This document shows positions 8,656 to 16,873 of a stretch of 64,000 bases of DNA, piece by piece. Under the pieces are notes generated by a model. It did no database searches and was not told the origin of the DNA. It saw only the letters and a program-made list of their open reading frames with translations. The translations under genes were made by a program, and so were the position numbers. The stretch comes from an uncultured Acidimicrobiaceae bacterium (GTDB taxonomy: Bacteria; Actinomycetota; Acidimicrobiia; Acidimicrobiales; SZUA-35). How positions within the stretch are numbered: the stretch's first letter is position 1; the number at the start of each line of letters is the position of its first letter. Location: contig CAMYLA010000011.1 in NCBI GenBank assembly GCA_947259095.1, positions 64,516 to 128,515 of the forward strand. The letters run 5' to 3'.

Positions 8656-10118
8656 AACAACTCACAGGACTCGACGCCACCTTTCTGTACATGGAGACCC
8701 CGAGTTCGTTCGGCCATGTCAGCGGGCTCGGCATCTACCGTCGCCCGGACGATCCCGACTACCAGCCATACGAGGCCTTCAAGGCCCAGATCGAGAGCCG
8801 GCTCCATCTGCTCGACCCGTTCCGACGTCGGCTCGTCGAGGTGCCGATGGGGCTCGATCACCCGTATTGGATCAACGACCCGGACTTCGACATCGACTTC
8901 CACGTCCGCCACATCGCCATCCCGCCACCCGGCGACCGGGAGCAGCTCGGAGCCCAGGTGGCCCGCATCATCGGAAGACCGATGGATCGCAGCAAGCCGT
9001 TGTGGGAGGCCTACGTGATGGAGGGGCTGGCCGACGACGACTTTGCCGTGCTGACCAAGATCCACCACGCAACGGTCGACGGTGCCTCCGGTGTCGAGCT
9101 GCTCACCATGTTGCTCGACACCGACCCCGATGGCGACGAGGTGCCGGCCGACACCGGGGCGTGGAAGGCCGAACAGGTCCCGACCGACCTGGAGTTGCTG
9201 AGCCGTACCGCCGGATCGTACTTCCGCCGACCGGCTCGGCTGGCCAGGGTGCAGCTCAACGCCATCCAGCAGATGGCCGAGATCACCCGCAACAAGGGGC
9301 TGGAGAAGATGGTGGCCAACGCCCGCCGCCAGACCCCGTGGGGTCGATCGTCGGACAATGGCGACACGACGCCGTCGGTGACCGGTCCGGCCACACCGTT
9401 CAACCGGTCCATCACCCCCCACCGCCGTCTGGCCATGCGGACCGTCCCATTGGCCGACATCAAGCAGTTGAAGACGAAGGCCGGTGCAACGGTGAACGAC
9501 GTCGTGATGGCCATCTGCGCCGGGGCCCTCCGCCAGTATCTGCTCCACCACGACGCGCTGCCGGAGGAACCGTTGCAGGCCATGGTGCCGATCTCGATCC
9601 GGACCGGACAGGAGGCCGACCGCTGGACCAACCGGGTGTCGAGTCTGGTGGCGGCGCTGCCGACCAACGTCGAGGACCCACTGGACCGGATCGACGCCAT
9701 GCGGCAGGCAATGGAGCAGGCAAAAGAGCAGTTCGAACTGATCCCGGCCGACGCCCTGGTCGATCTGGCGAACTTCTCATCGCCGGCGCTTGCCACCCAG
9801 GCCGCCAGGCTGGCCAGTTCGTTGCACATCGGCGATCAGGCCAATCCCCCGGTGAACGTGGTGGTTTCCAACGTGCCCGGCCCCCGCCAGCCCCTCTACG
9901 CCGCCGGAGCCCAACTCCAGCACTACTACCCGGTGTCGACGATCGCCGAGGGCATGGGTCTGAACATCACCGTGCACAGTTACCTGAACGAGCTTGACTT
10001 CGGCCTCGTGGCATGTCGGGAGTTGGTACCGGACCTCGAATACCTGATCGATCTCCATATGGAGGAAGTCGACATTCTGTTCAAAGCGCTGAAGATCCGA
10101 AGAAAAAGGGCCAAATGA
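8652..10118 (+). CDS. WS/DGAT acyltransferase, type A (copy 2)
   Basis: 488 residues. The N-terminus MKQLTGLDATFLYMETPSSF parallels copy 1 of type A. HHATVDG lies at 138-144, with RSKPLWE at about 113-119. The late domain has NPPVNVVVSNVPGPRQPLYA, nearly the same as in copy 1. It overlaps gpsA by 4 nt. A 61-nt gap separates it from the acyltransferase gene that follows. With that gene and the type B copy after it, it forms the second A-acyltransferase-B set in the operon. Confidence 0.93.
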   Translation: MKQLTGLDATFLYMETPSSFGHVSGLGIYRRPDDPDYQPYEAFKAQIESRLHLLDPFRRRLVEVPMGLDHPYWINDPDFDIDFHVRHIAIPPPGDREQLGAQVARIIGRPMDRSKPLWEAYVMEGLADDDFAVLTKIHHATVDGASGVELLTMLLDTDPDGDEVPADTGAWKAEQVPTDLELLSRTAGSYFRRPARLARVQLNAIQQMAEITRNKGLEKMVANARRQTPWGRSSDNGDTTPSVTGPATPFNRSITPHRRLAMRTVPLADIKQLKTKAGATVNDVVMAICAGALRQYLLHHDALPEEPLQAMVPISIRTGQEADRWTNRVSSLVAALPTNVEDPLDRIDAMRQAMEQAKEQFELIPADALVDLANFSSPALATQAARLASSLHIGDQANPPVNVVVSNVPGPRQPLYAAGAQLQHYYPVSTIAEGMGLNITVHSYLNELDFGLVACRELVPDLEYLIDLHMEEVDILFKALKIRRKRAK

Positions 10119-10179
10119 CCGGCGGATATCTGCGCCAAACGACTGGACGGTCGCCCCGGTGCTGATGAAGGATGTTCTT

Positions 10180-10938
10180 ATGAACTCCTCGCCGAACGGC
10201 TCCCCGCCGACCGAACCGGTCGACGCTCCCCGTTCGGCGCAGGCCAAGGTCACCGCAGGGCGGTATCAAGAGTCGGCCCGGAAGCTGCTGAGCCCCGTCA
10301 TGAAGAGCCTGTGGTCGGCCAGGGTCGAGGGGCTCGACAACATCCCGACCGAGGGTCCGGCCCTGATAGCTCCCAACCACATCTCGTTCATCGACTCCAC
10401 GTTTCTGCTGGCGCTGGTGCCTCGCCGGATGCTGTCGGTCGGCAAGGCCGAATACATGGACAGCTGGAAGACCCGCCACCTGTTCCCCGCCATCGGCATG
10501 ATCCCGCTCGACCGTTCCGGCGGGTCTGCCAGCGACGCAGCGCTGGAACAGGCGGCGTCGTCGCTGGAACAGGGCGATCTGTTCCTGATCTACCCCGAGG
10601 GCACGAGGTCTCGCGACGGCTACCTCCACCGCGGCAGGACCGGGGTGGTCAGGCTGGCCCTTCGAACCGGGGCGCCGATCGTTCCGGTGGGTATCCGGGG
10701 CACCGATACGATCCAACCGCCGGGGGCGGCGATGCCAAAACCATTCCAACGCTGCAGCTTCAACTTCGGGGCCCCGATCCGCACCGAGCGATACCGGGGC
10801 CGGACTCCGACCCGAGCCCTGCTGCGGGAGGTGACCGACGAATTGATGTACGAGATCGGCGAGCTCTCCGGACAGACCTACGTCGATACCTACGGCACCG
10901 AGCGCAAGAAGGAATCGACCGCCGGCTCGTCGACGTGA
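10180..10938 (+). CDS. 1-acyl-sn-glycerol-3-phosphate acyltransferase-like (PlsC family)
   Basis: 252 residues. The four acyltransferase boxes are clear: NHISFID at 66-72 (catalytic NHx4D), the GMIPLDRSGG region at 106-115, PEGTR at 139-143, and VPVGIRGTD. This family acylates lysophosphatidate or glycerol 3-phosphate. I chose the ATG at 10180 because AAGGA stands 7 nt upstream; a GTG at 10159 and an ATG at 10165 are in frame but poorly supported. The protein is much closer to the enzyme at 18543 (shared KAEYxDS, LDRSGG, GTDTIQPPGA, SGQTYVD) than to the HAD-fused acyltransferase at 4066. Its stop overlaps the next start (GTGA). Confidence 0.92.
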   Translation: MNSSPNGSPPTEPVDAPRSAQAKVTAGRYQESARKLLSPVMKSLWSARVEGLDNIPTEGPALIAPNHISFIDSTFLLALVPRRMLSVGKAEYMDSWKTRHLFPAIGMIPLDRSGGSASDAALEQAASSLEQGDLFLIYPEGTRSRDGYLHRGRTGVVRLALRTGAPIVPVGIRGTDTIQPPGAAMPKPFQRCSFNFGAPIRTERYRGRTPTRALLREVTDELMYEIGELSGQTYVDTYGTERKKESTAGSST

Positions 10939-12389
10939 GCGAGGAATCGGGTCGCGGCTCCCGTTTCGACCGGCAGATGTCGCCGGCCGAGGCGCTGATG
11001 TGGAACGTCGAGAAGGACCCGTGGCTCAACCCCAGCGGGGCCTCGCTCAGCATCATCGACGGCCAGGTCGACGGTGAGGTCTTCGAGCGCTGGTTGCGGT
11101 CGACGGTCGCGGCACTGCCCCGGCTGCGAGAACGGGTGGTGCCGGGATTCGGCCGGCTGGAGCGGCCGAGTTGGCAGCCAGACCCCGAGTTCGACTTCGA
11201 CTACCACTACCGGCACCTGGACCTGGCCGAGGCCGCAGACGAGCGGGCACTGCTCGACTACGTGGGTCTGGTGTTCCAGGAGCCATACGATCGGACCCGG
11301 CCGCTGTGGCAGGTGACGCTGATCGGAGGCCTCGACGGCGACCGTTCGGCGCTGCTGATGAAACTCCACCACTCGATAGCCGACGGCTACGGCATGGCCA
11401 GGATGCAGGAGCGATTCATGGTCCGGGATCCGGCATCCCCGGTGCCCGACCCCGTCGATCTCGATGCCGTGGTTGCCAGGACCTGCGCCGAGGAGTCGGT
11501 CGAGGGGGGCGGCCCGGGCCCGGCAGGGCGGGCGCTGGAGCTGGCGACGGCCCAGGCCCGCCTGACCCGTCGGTTGCTGGCAAGAGCCGCCCTCACCGGC
11601 GCCGATCCAAGCGTGCTTCTCGACACCGCCATCGGCACCGCCGGCTCGGCCGAGGGCTACGCCAAGATGCTCTCGTCCCAGCTCGGCTCCGGTCAAAGTG
11701 ATGACGACGGTGGCTCGGCAGGCTCGCCGATGTGGACCGGCCGGTCGCGGCACCGACATCTGGAGATCCTGCGGGTCCCACTCGGCGATGTCCGCAAGGC
11801 GGCCAAGGCCTTGGATGCCTCGGTCAACGACGTGTTCATGACCGGCCTCATCAACGGTGCCGTCGCCCACCACGACAAACGAGACCAACCGGCCGAGGCG
11901 TTCAACACCTCGTTCGTGGTCTCCACCAGAACCGACAGCGCCGAAGGGGGCAACTCGTTCACCCCGGTGCGGGTTCGGGTGCCGGCCGGGCCGATGACCA
12001 CCATCGATCGGCTCCGGGCGGTGCAGGAGCGGGTCCAACAGCAGCGATCGGCGGTCCACGGCGGTGGCCTGATGGGTGGGCTGGCCGGGGTGGTCAACCT
12101 GCTGCCGACCTCGCTGACGACCAGCACCGCCCGGTCACAGGCATCGAAGATCGACTTTGCCACCACCAATGTTCGCTCGACGAGGAGCCAGCTGTGGGTC
12201 GCCGGTCAGCGAATGACCGAGGTGTTCGCCCCCGGGCCGGTCGCCGGCTCGGCCATGATCGCCTCGGTCATCTCCTACCTCGACACGATGCACATCACCC
12301 TGACCGTCGACCCGGCCGCGGTGACCGAGCCCGGTCCGCTGCGGGCCGACGTGGAGCAGGCGTTCGCCGAGCTCCTGGCGTCGGCCTGA
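10935..12389 (+). CDS. WS/DGAT acyltransferase, type B (copy 2)
   Basis: 484 residues from the GTG at 10935, which overlaps the preceding stop. FDRQMSPAEALMWN and EKDPWLNPSGA match copy 1 of type B at the same residue numbers, and HHSIADG occupies the same positions, 145-151. TRPLWQ and the SASKIDFATTN-like late block are also shared. It is the last gene of the plus-strand operon; the convergent hydrolase gene ends 18 nt beyond its stop. The matched numbering shows that copies 1 and 2 of type B are closely related paralogues. Confidence 0.92.
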   Translation: MSEESGRGSRFDRQMSPAEALMWNVEKDPWLNPSGASLSIIDGQVDGEVFERWLRSTVAALPRLRERVVPGFGRLERPSWQPDPEFDFDYHYRHLDLAEAADERALLDYVGLVFQEPYDRTRPLWQVTLIGGLDGDRSALLMKLHHSIADGYGMARMQERFMVRDPASPVPDPVDLDAVVARTCAEESVEGGGPGPAGRALELATAQARLTRRLLARAALTGADPSVLLDTAIGTAGSAEGYAKMLSSQLGSGQSDDDGGSAGSPMWTGRSRHRHLEILRVPLGDVRKAAKALDASVNDVFMTGLINGAVAHHDKRDQPAEAFNTSFVVSTRTDSAEGGNSFTPVRVRVPAGPMTTIDRLRAVQERVQQQRSAVHGGGLMGGLAGVVNLLPTSLTTSTARSQASKIDFATTNVRSTRSQLWVAGQRMTEVFAPGPVAGSAMIASVISYLDTMHITLTVDPAAVTEPGPLRADVEQAFAELLASA

Positions 12390-12407
12390 GCCGACCGGAT
12401 CGGACCG

Positions 12408-13286
12408 TCAGACCGATCGGGCCAACCCGGCGATGGCCCCGGAGATCTCCCCCCACCGGGCCCGGGGCAGATCGTGGCCCATGTCGTCGAAGGTGAGCAG
12501 CCTGGCACCGGGGATGGCCGCCGCCGTGGCCTCACCGCCGGACAACCCGACGAGGGTGTCGACCTCGCCGTGGATCACCAGGGTCGGGACATCGAGTGCG
12601 GCCAGGCCCTCGGTACGGTCGCCGGTCTTGGCGATGGCGGCCAGCTGGAACGGCGCCCCCTGCGGATGGAACGAGCGATCGAAGGCGTTCCTGATTCGGA
12701 TCCTGGCCTCGTCCTCGTCGTAGTGGGGACCGGCGATGATCTTGCCCACCTTGACCCCCCGTTCGATGAAGGCATCGCGGTCCTGAGGCGGCGGGCTCAG
12801 CAGGGTCATCATCGCCTCCGGCGTGCCCTGTCCGACCTCGCTGTTTCCCGTGGTGGACATGATCGACGTCAGGCTGAGCACCCGTCCGGGGTGCTCGATC
12901 GCCATTTGCTGGGCGATCATGCCGCCCATCGACGCCCCGACCACGTGGGCCTGTTGAACGACCAGATCGTCGAGCACGGCCAGGCCGTCGGACGCCATGT
13001 CTGAGAGGGTGTACGGCACCAACTCGGTGATCTCGCGGCCCGAGGTGGCTGCCGTCATCAAGGCCATGATGTTCGGTGCATCACCTTCGGTCTTGTGGCT
13101 GAGCCCGCAGTCACGGTTGTCGAAGCGGATCACGAACTGCCCGTCATTGGCCAGCATGTGGCAGAACTCCTCGTCCCATGCCGTCATCTGGGTGGCGAAA
13201 CCCATGATCAGCAGGACCGCCGGATGGTTGGGGTCACCGATCGTGTCGTATTCGATCGGCACGCCGTTGTTGTCAGCTTTTGGCAT
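12408..13286 (-). CDS. Alpha/beta hydrolase
   Basis: 292 residues from the ATG at 13286, which has AGGAG about 10 nt upstream. The family features are LLIMGFATQMTAW (oxyanion loop), RFDNRDCGLS, the nucleophile elbow GASMGG, the acid in HGEVDTLV and the His in DDMGHDLP. It resembles esterases and carboxylesterases related to haloperoxidase and 3-oxoadipate enol-lactonase. It overlaps the stop of the WS/DGAT gene by 14 nt, so it is co-translated as the last gene of the minus-strand lipid operon. Substrate unknown; turnover of acylglycerols or wax esters would fit the context. Confidence 0.88.
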   Translation of the reverse strand: MPKADNNGVPIEYDTIGDPNHPAVLLIMGFATQMTAWDEEFCHMLANDGQFVIRFDNRDCGLSHKTEGDAPNIMALMTAATSGREITELVPYTLSDMASDGLAVLDDLVVQQAHVVGASMGGMIAQQMAIEHPGRVLSLTSIMSTTGNSEVGQGTPEAMMTLLSPPPQDRDAFIERGVKVGKIIAGPHYDEDEARIRIRNAFDRSFHPQGAPFQLAAIAKTGDRTEGLAALDVPTLVIHGEVDTLVGLSGGEATAAAIPGARLLTFDDMGHDLPRARWGEISGAIAGLARSV

Positions 13287-14661
13287 TGTTGTTTCTCTCC
13301 TGTTGTGGATCGACAAGTTCATCGAGGGCCCGACGGATCCCCCCGATCACCACCCCGGCGCTGGTCACCGATCGGCGATCGGCGGTCACGCCGAAGGTCA
13401 GGGTGTCGAGGTAGGAATACACGCCGATGCTGACCCTCACCCCACCGGCCAGCGGTGGGGCGGGATGGAGTTCGAGCATCGGCCGGCCGAGCACGGTCAA
13501 CCGATGGATGGGCCCCGGCACGTTGACCACCACGGTCTGGGCGCCGGACTCGACGACCCCCCGGCGGGTCGCCTCCCGCAACCCGAGACTGGCCAGGGCA
13601 GGGGTCGAGAAGCCGGCCACATCGAGCCTGGCGTCGATGGTGACCGGGTTCGACTCGTCGGCGGAGGCCTGCTGGTGGAGGCTGCGGAGCCTGGCCACCG
13701 GGTCGGCCTGACCGGTCGGCAACTCGACCACCTCGGCTGCGACGCCTCCCACGAAGCCGGCCGCGCTCGGCTCGCCGGTCGGTCCGGAAACCGCAATCGG
13801 CACCACGGCCTTGACCCGTGGCCAACCCCGCCCCGATTCCTCCCGGGACACCAGCAGATCCCGCAGTCCGCTGGTCACCATGGCCAGCACCAGCTCGTGG
13901 GTGCTGACCTCGTGGCGGGATCGGGCCCGCCGCATGGTGTCCATCGGGACCGAGACCGACGCCCATGTCCTGGCCGGGCCGACCGGGCCCCGGAGACCGG
14001 TGGGATCCGGGGCCTGCGCTTCGCCACCCCGACCCAGCAGCCGGTCGAACCGGCGACGGTTTCGCCGGGAGTTGGCCCGGGCGAAACGATACTGCTCGGC
14101 TGGATCGAACAGCAGCTCGGCCACCGTCCGACCGACCAGCTCGTTGGCCGATGGCGTCGGGGACGGGTTCCAGCCGTCGGTGGCCGGCAGGTCGATCGCC
14201 GCATCGTCGACGAGGACCGCCAGGGGCTCGGTGCCGTAGAGCCCGTCGATCATCGAGTGGTGGACCTTGGACACCAGCGCCCAACGGTCGTCCTCGAGAC
14301 CGGTCACGACGGTGAGCTGCCACAGCGGCTTTGAACGGTCGAGGGGCTCGGAGAGGATCAGCGACACCAACTCGTTGAGCCCGGCCCGCCCCGAGGACAG
14401 CGAGGCGGCGATGAGGTGGTTGTCGAGGTCGAAGTCCACGTCCTCGACCCACATCGGCCGCCCCAGATCGAGGGGCACCTCCACCACCCGATGCCGGAAG
14501 TGGGGCACCAACGGCACCCTGGCTGCAAGATGGGCTTCGAGCTCGCCTTCGGCGGGGGCGGGGCCGGCGAAGATCGTCACCGTGACGCTGTGCATCCGGC
14601 TGACCTCGGACTCCATTTTCCAGAAGGCGGAGTCCTCGGGGGTCATCCTGATCGGTCTCAT
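13273..14661 (-). CDS. WS/DGAT acyltransferase, divergent type
   Basis: 462 residues. HHSMIDG lies at 134-140 and SKPLWQ about 25 residues earlier. The start MRPIRMTPEDSAFWKMES fits neither type A nor type B, so this is a third sequence class. The late block TVVVNVPGPIHRLTVLG is family-typical. Its start overlaps the stop of the patatin gene (ATGA). Co-expression with two hydrolases rather than with biosynthetic enzymes may mean it works in remodelling, but this is speculation. Confidence 0.9.
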   Translation of the reverse strand: MRPIRMTPEDSAFWKMESEVSRMHSVTVTIFAGPAPAEGELEAHLAARVPLVPHFRHRVVEVPLDLGRPMWVEDVDFDLDNHLIAASLSSGRAGLNELVSLILSEPLDRSKPLWQLTVVTGLEDDRWALVSKVHHSMIDGLYGTEPLAVLVDDAAIDLPATDGWNPSPTPSANELVGRTVAELLFDPAEQYRFARANSRRNRRRFDRLLGRGGEAQAPDPTGLRGPVGPARTWASVSVPMDTMRRARSRHEVSTHELVLAMVTSGLRDLLVSREESGRGWPRVKAVVPIAVSGPTGEPSAAGFVGGVAAEVVELPTGQADPVARLRSLHQQASADESNPVTIDARLDVAGFSTPALASLGLREATRRGVVESGAQTVVVNVPGPIHRLTVLGRPMLELHPAPPLAGGVRVSIGVYSYLDTLTFGVTADRRSVTSAGVVIGGIRRALDELVDPQQERNNNAKS

Positions 14662-15782
14662 GAGATCCTCCCCGTCGCCTCTGCCGGGTAGGGAACCGAG
14701 GGGAGGGTAACGGTTTGGTCGGCGGCCCGGCCCAGGATGGCCAGGGCGTCGGCGAACTCGTCGCCAGCCAAACGGCTGAGGGTGGCAGCGGTCGATTGCA
14801 GCACGGTTGGCACCATCCTGGTCGGGTCCATGTAGAGCGGCCCCATGGTTCGTATCTCCTCCGCCCCCGGCTCGATGACCAGGACCGCCCGGCCGGCCCG
14901 CCGGAGCGCCTTGACCTCACGTCGAAGGTGCTCGCCGCTCCGCAAACGGCTCGGGAGGTCGAGGCTGCGAATCGATGACCGGCAAGTGCCCGACATCGGT
15001 GACACCACGACGACCAGATCGAGATCCATGGCCGACACCAGCTCGGCGTTGGTCGGCGAGTTCACCGCACCGTCGACATACCTGTGGCCGTGGATACCGA
15101 CCGGCTGGAAGAAGCCGGGGATGGCGCTCGACGCCTCGACCGCCGTGCCGACGTCGACCTCGATCCGGTCGACGTCTTCCGCTTCCACCCGGTCGGCGGC
15201 GTCCGCTTCGGTTTTGTTCCCTGGCTCGGCTTCGGTTTGGGTTTCGTTCCCGGCGGCGCTGCCGCCCCGCCCGAACACCACCCGACGGCCATCGCCGAGT
15301 CTGACGGCGCAGGCCCAGTACGTGGCCTCCGGCCAGTCCAGACCGTGCAGCTCCCGAGCTCGGTCGCCGACGAACTCGGTCGGGATCCGACCGTTGGGGG
15401 CCAGGGCGACCGCAACCCGTCCGGGCCGCATGCGCCACGGCCGCGACAGCTCGCGCAGCAGCAGGCGTGGCGATCCCGGCCCGAACCACAACCAGCTGGG
15501 ACCGCCACCCTCCCGACCGGACAGGACACGAAGCCTGGCCATGGTCTGGGGATTCGACGGGGCGCTGAGCAGGTGGGCCAGCACCTCGTCGACCGGTACG
15601 CCACCTCGGAGCATGGCGCCGAACCCGGACCCGGCCGAGGTGCCGACGATGACCTCGGCGGTTCTGGCGTCCCAGCCGGTGAGCCGCCCGATGGCCGAAA
15701 GGACCCCGGAATGGTAGGCGAACCCGGTGATACCCCCCGCCCCCAGCACGAGGCCGATTCGGGGCGGGCGGGTCTGCGTCAT
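14658..15782 (-). CDS. Patatin-like phospholipase/lipase
   Basis: 374 residues. The patatin dyad is complete: oxyanion loop LGAGGITG at 13-20, Ser in GTSAGS (S49), and Asp in VDGAV (D237). These enzymes release fatty acids from phospholipids or neutral lipids. Residues about 178-212, just before the Asp block, are an acidic low-complexity insertion (NETQTEAEPG, EADAADRVEAED) not usual for the family. There is no signal peptide. The start overlaps the XRE regulator stop by 4 nt, and the stop overlaps the next WS/DGAT start by 4 nt, so three genes are tightly coupled. Confidence 0.9.
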   Translation of the reverse strand: MTQTRPPRIGLVLGAGGITGFAYHSGVLSAIGRLTGWDARTAEVIVGTSAGSGFGAMLRGGVPVDEVLAHLLSAPSNPQTMARLRVLSGREGGGPSWLWFGPGSPRLLLRELSRPWRMRPGRVAVALAPNGRIPTEFVGDRARELHGLDWPEATYWACAVRLGDGRRVVFGRGGSAAGNETQTEAEPGNKTEADAADRVEAEDVDRIEVDVGTAVEASSAIPGFFQPVGIHGHRYVDGAVNSPTNAELVSAMDLDLVVVVSPMSGTCRSSIRSLDLPSRLRSGEHLRREVKALRRAGRAVLVIEPGAEEIRTMGPLYMDPTRMVPTVLQSTAATLSRLAGDEFADALAILGRAADQTVTLPSVPYPAEATGRIS

Positions 15783-16159
15783 TCGGTCTCGCCGGCCTCG
15801 ACGAAACCTCGGTAGACCGAGAGCAACGCCTGCTTGTGCTGGTCGCTCAATCGTGGATCGGCCTTCACGGCTCGTTCAACGTCGAGCTCGGTCGATTGAT
15901 CCTGATCGTCGGGGGCCGCATCCTCCAGCCAGCCGGCGTACCTCATCATGGTGTTGGCCCGGATGTCGAGGGCCGAGGCGATCGACCGGAGGACCTTCAC
16001 CGTCGGCTCGTGCATGCCCCGCTCGAGCTGGCTCACGTAGCCGTCGGAGAGGTCTGCGATCTTGGCCAACTCCCGCTGCGACAGCTCCGCCAACCGCCGC
16101 TGGGCCCTGATGAACTCCCCGAGGCCCCGGAGGTAGTCATTCTTGGAGGTAGCGGTCAT
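15779..16159 (-). CDS. XRE-family helix-turn-helix regulator
   Basis: 126 residues from the ATG at 16159, which has AGGA 8 nt upstream. The HTH spans about 13-70: GEFIRAQRRLAELSQRELAKIADLSDGYVSQLERG, then EPTVKVLRSIASALDI. The C-terminal 50 residues contain the acidic APDDQDQSTE and a helix. Longer in-frame starts up to 16237 exist but lie in the terminator-proximal leader. It lies directly downstream of a phasin-like gene and upstream of patatin. A regulator paired with a phasin recalls PhaR-type control of granule proteins, although PhaR itself is a different family. Autoregulation at the 16747-16775 promoter is possible. Confidence 0.87.
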   Translation of the reverse strand: MTATSKNDYLRGLGEFIRAQRRLAELSQRELAKIADLSDGYVSQLERGMHEPTVKVLRSIASALDIRANTMMRYAGWLEDAAPDDQDQSTELDVERAVKADPRLSDQHKQALLSVYRGFVEAGETE

Positions 16160-16248
16160 GGACACCATCCTGTGGTCTTGGCGGCTGGATGTGACACCGA
16201 ACCTCGCAGACCCTGTCGACCGAGGTTCGGTGCTCAAAACCGTCGAGA

Positions 16249-16273
16249 CGGGCCACCGGCAACCGGTGGCCCG
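16249..16273 (-). terminator. Intrinsic terminator/attenuator after the phasin-like gene
   Basis: CGGGCCACCGG, loop CAA, CCGGTGGCCCG: a perfect 11-bp stem with a 3-nt loop, starting 16 nt past the phasin stop. Read on the minus strand it is followed by TCTCGACGGTTTT, a poor but present T-rich stretch. Since four more genes follow in the same direction, it may terminate partially and keep phasin expression above that of the enzymes. Confidence 0.7.
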
Positions 16274-16288
16274 CTCACGACGTGAAGG

Positions 16289-16687
16289 CTACTTCGCAGC
16301 CTTGGTGCTCTTCCTGGCCTTGGTGCTCTTCCTGGCCTTGGCTGCCTTGGTCGACTCGGTGGCCTTCTTGGCCCTCGGAGCCGGCTTGGCTTCCTCGGCT
16401 GCGGCGGGGACCCAGGCCCCGACCATCTCCTTGTAGAAGGCGCGGTTGGCTTCGACGATCCTGGTGGTGAAGTCGAAGTAGCGATCGATGATCACCTCGG
16501 GCTTCGGCATCTCGTCGATACCGGGAATCGAAGGCAGCGACGGCAGTTCGAAACGGCTGTCCTTTGGCACGGCGCCGGTCAGGGCCTCGGCCATGCGCTG
16601 GTTCATCTCGATCATCCGGCCCTGGGCCGCTTCCATGGTGCTCAGGACCCGGTCTTGAGCTTCGGTCATCTGTTCGGTAACAGTCAT
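16289..16687 (-). CDS. Phasin-like protein with Lys/Ala-rich tail
   Basis: 132 residues. The N-terminal half is helical (MTEAQDRVLSTMEAAQGRMIEMNQRMAEAL). The middle has VIIDRYFDFTTRIVEANRAFYKEMVGAW, the helix type seen in phasins, which coat storage granules. The C-terminus is Lys/Ala/Ser/Thr-rich with a duplicated KARKST unit, like the DNA- or surface-binding tails of some granule proteins and of mycobacterial HbhA. It is the first gene of the minus-strand lipid operon and has a good promoter and its own terminator hairpin. The phasin call is from sequence character and context, not from a definite domain hit. Confidence 0.8.
   Translation of the reverse strand: MTVTEQMTEAQDRVLSTMEAAQGRMIEMNQRMAEALTGAVPKDSRFELPSLPSIPGIDEMPKPEVIIDRYFDFTTRIVEANRAFYKEMVGAWVPAAAEEAKPAPRAKKATESTKAAKARKSTKARKSTKAAK
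16301..16336. repeat. 18-bp tandem repeat, two exact copies
   Basis: The unit at 16301-16318 is repeated exactly at 16319-16336, followed by a partial third copy. On the minus strand it encodes the repeated KARKST of the phasin-like tail. In-frame units of this kind can expand or contract without shifting frame. Confidence 0.9.
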
Positions 16688-16746
16688 CTAGGACACATCT
16701 CCTGTGCGGTCCGCCGCAGTCGAGGCGGACTCGTTGTCTGTTTCGC

Positions 16747-16775
16747 ACTATAGTACGCACCTCGCACAATGCCAA
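16747..16775 (-). promoter_or_regulatory. Promoter of the phasin-XRE-patatin operon
   Basis: On the minus strand TTGGCA (16775-16770) and TATAGT (16752-16747) are separated by exactly 17 bp. This is a near-consensus housekeeping-sigma promoter. The start codon at 16687 lies about 53 nt downstream of the predicted transcript start. The spacer and the -10 flanks carry three TGCG(A/T) repeats that could be operator half-sites. Confidence 0.7.
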
Positions 16776-16873
16776 GCACTTGCTTGATATTGTTCGCAAA
16801 GCCATGCTCTAGGCTGGTCACAGACCGGCGAGACCCCGAAGCTGAGCTCGGTACCCCGTACCGGAGGACGACC

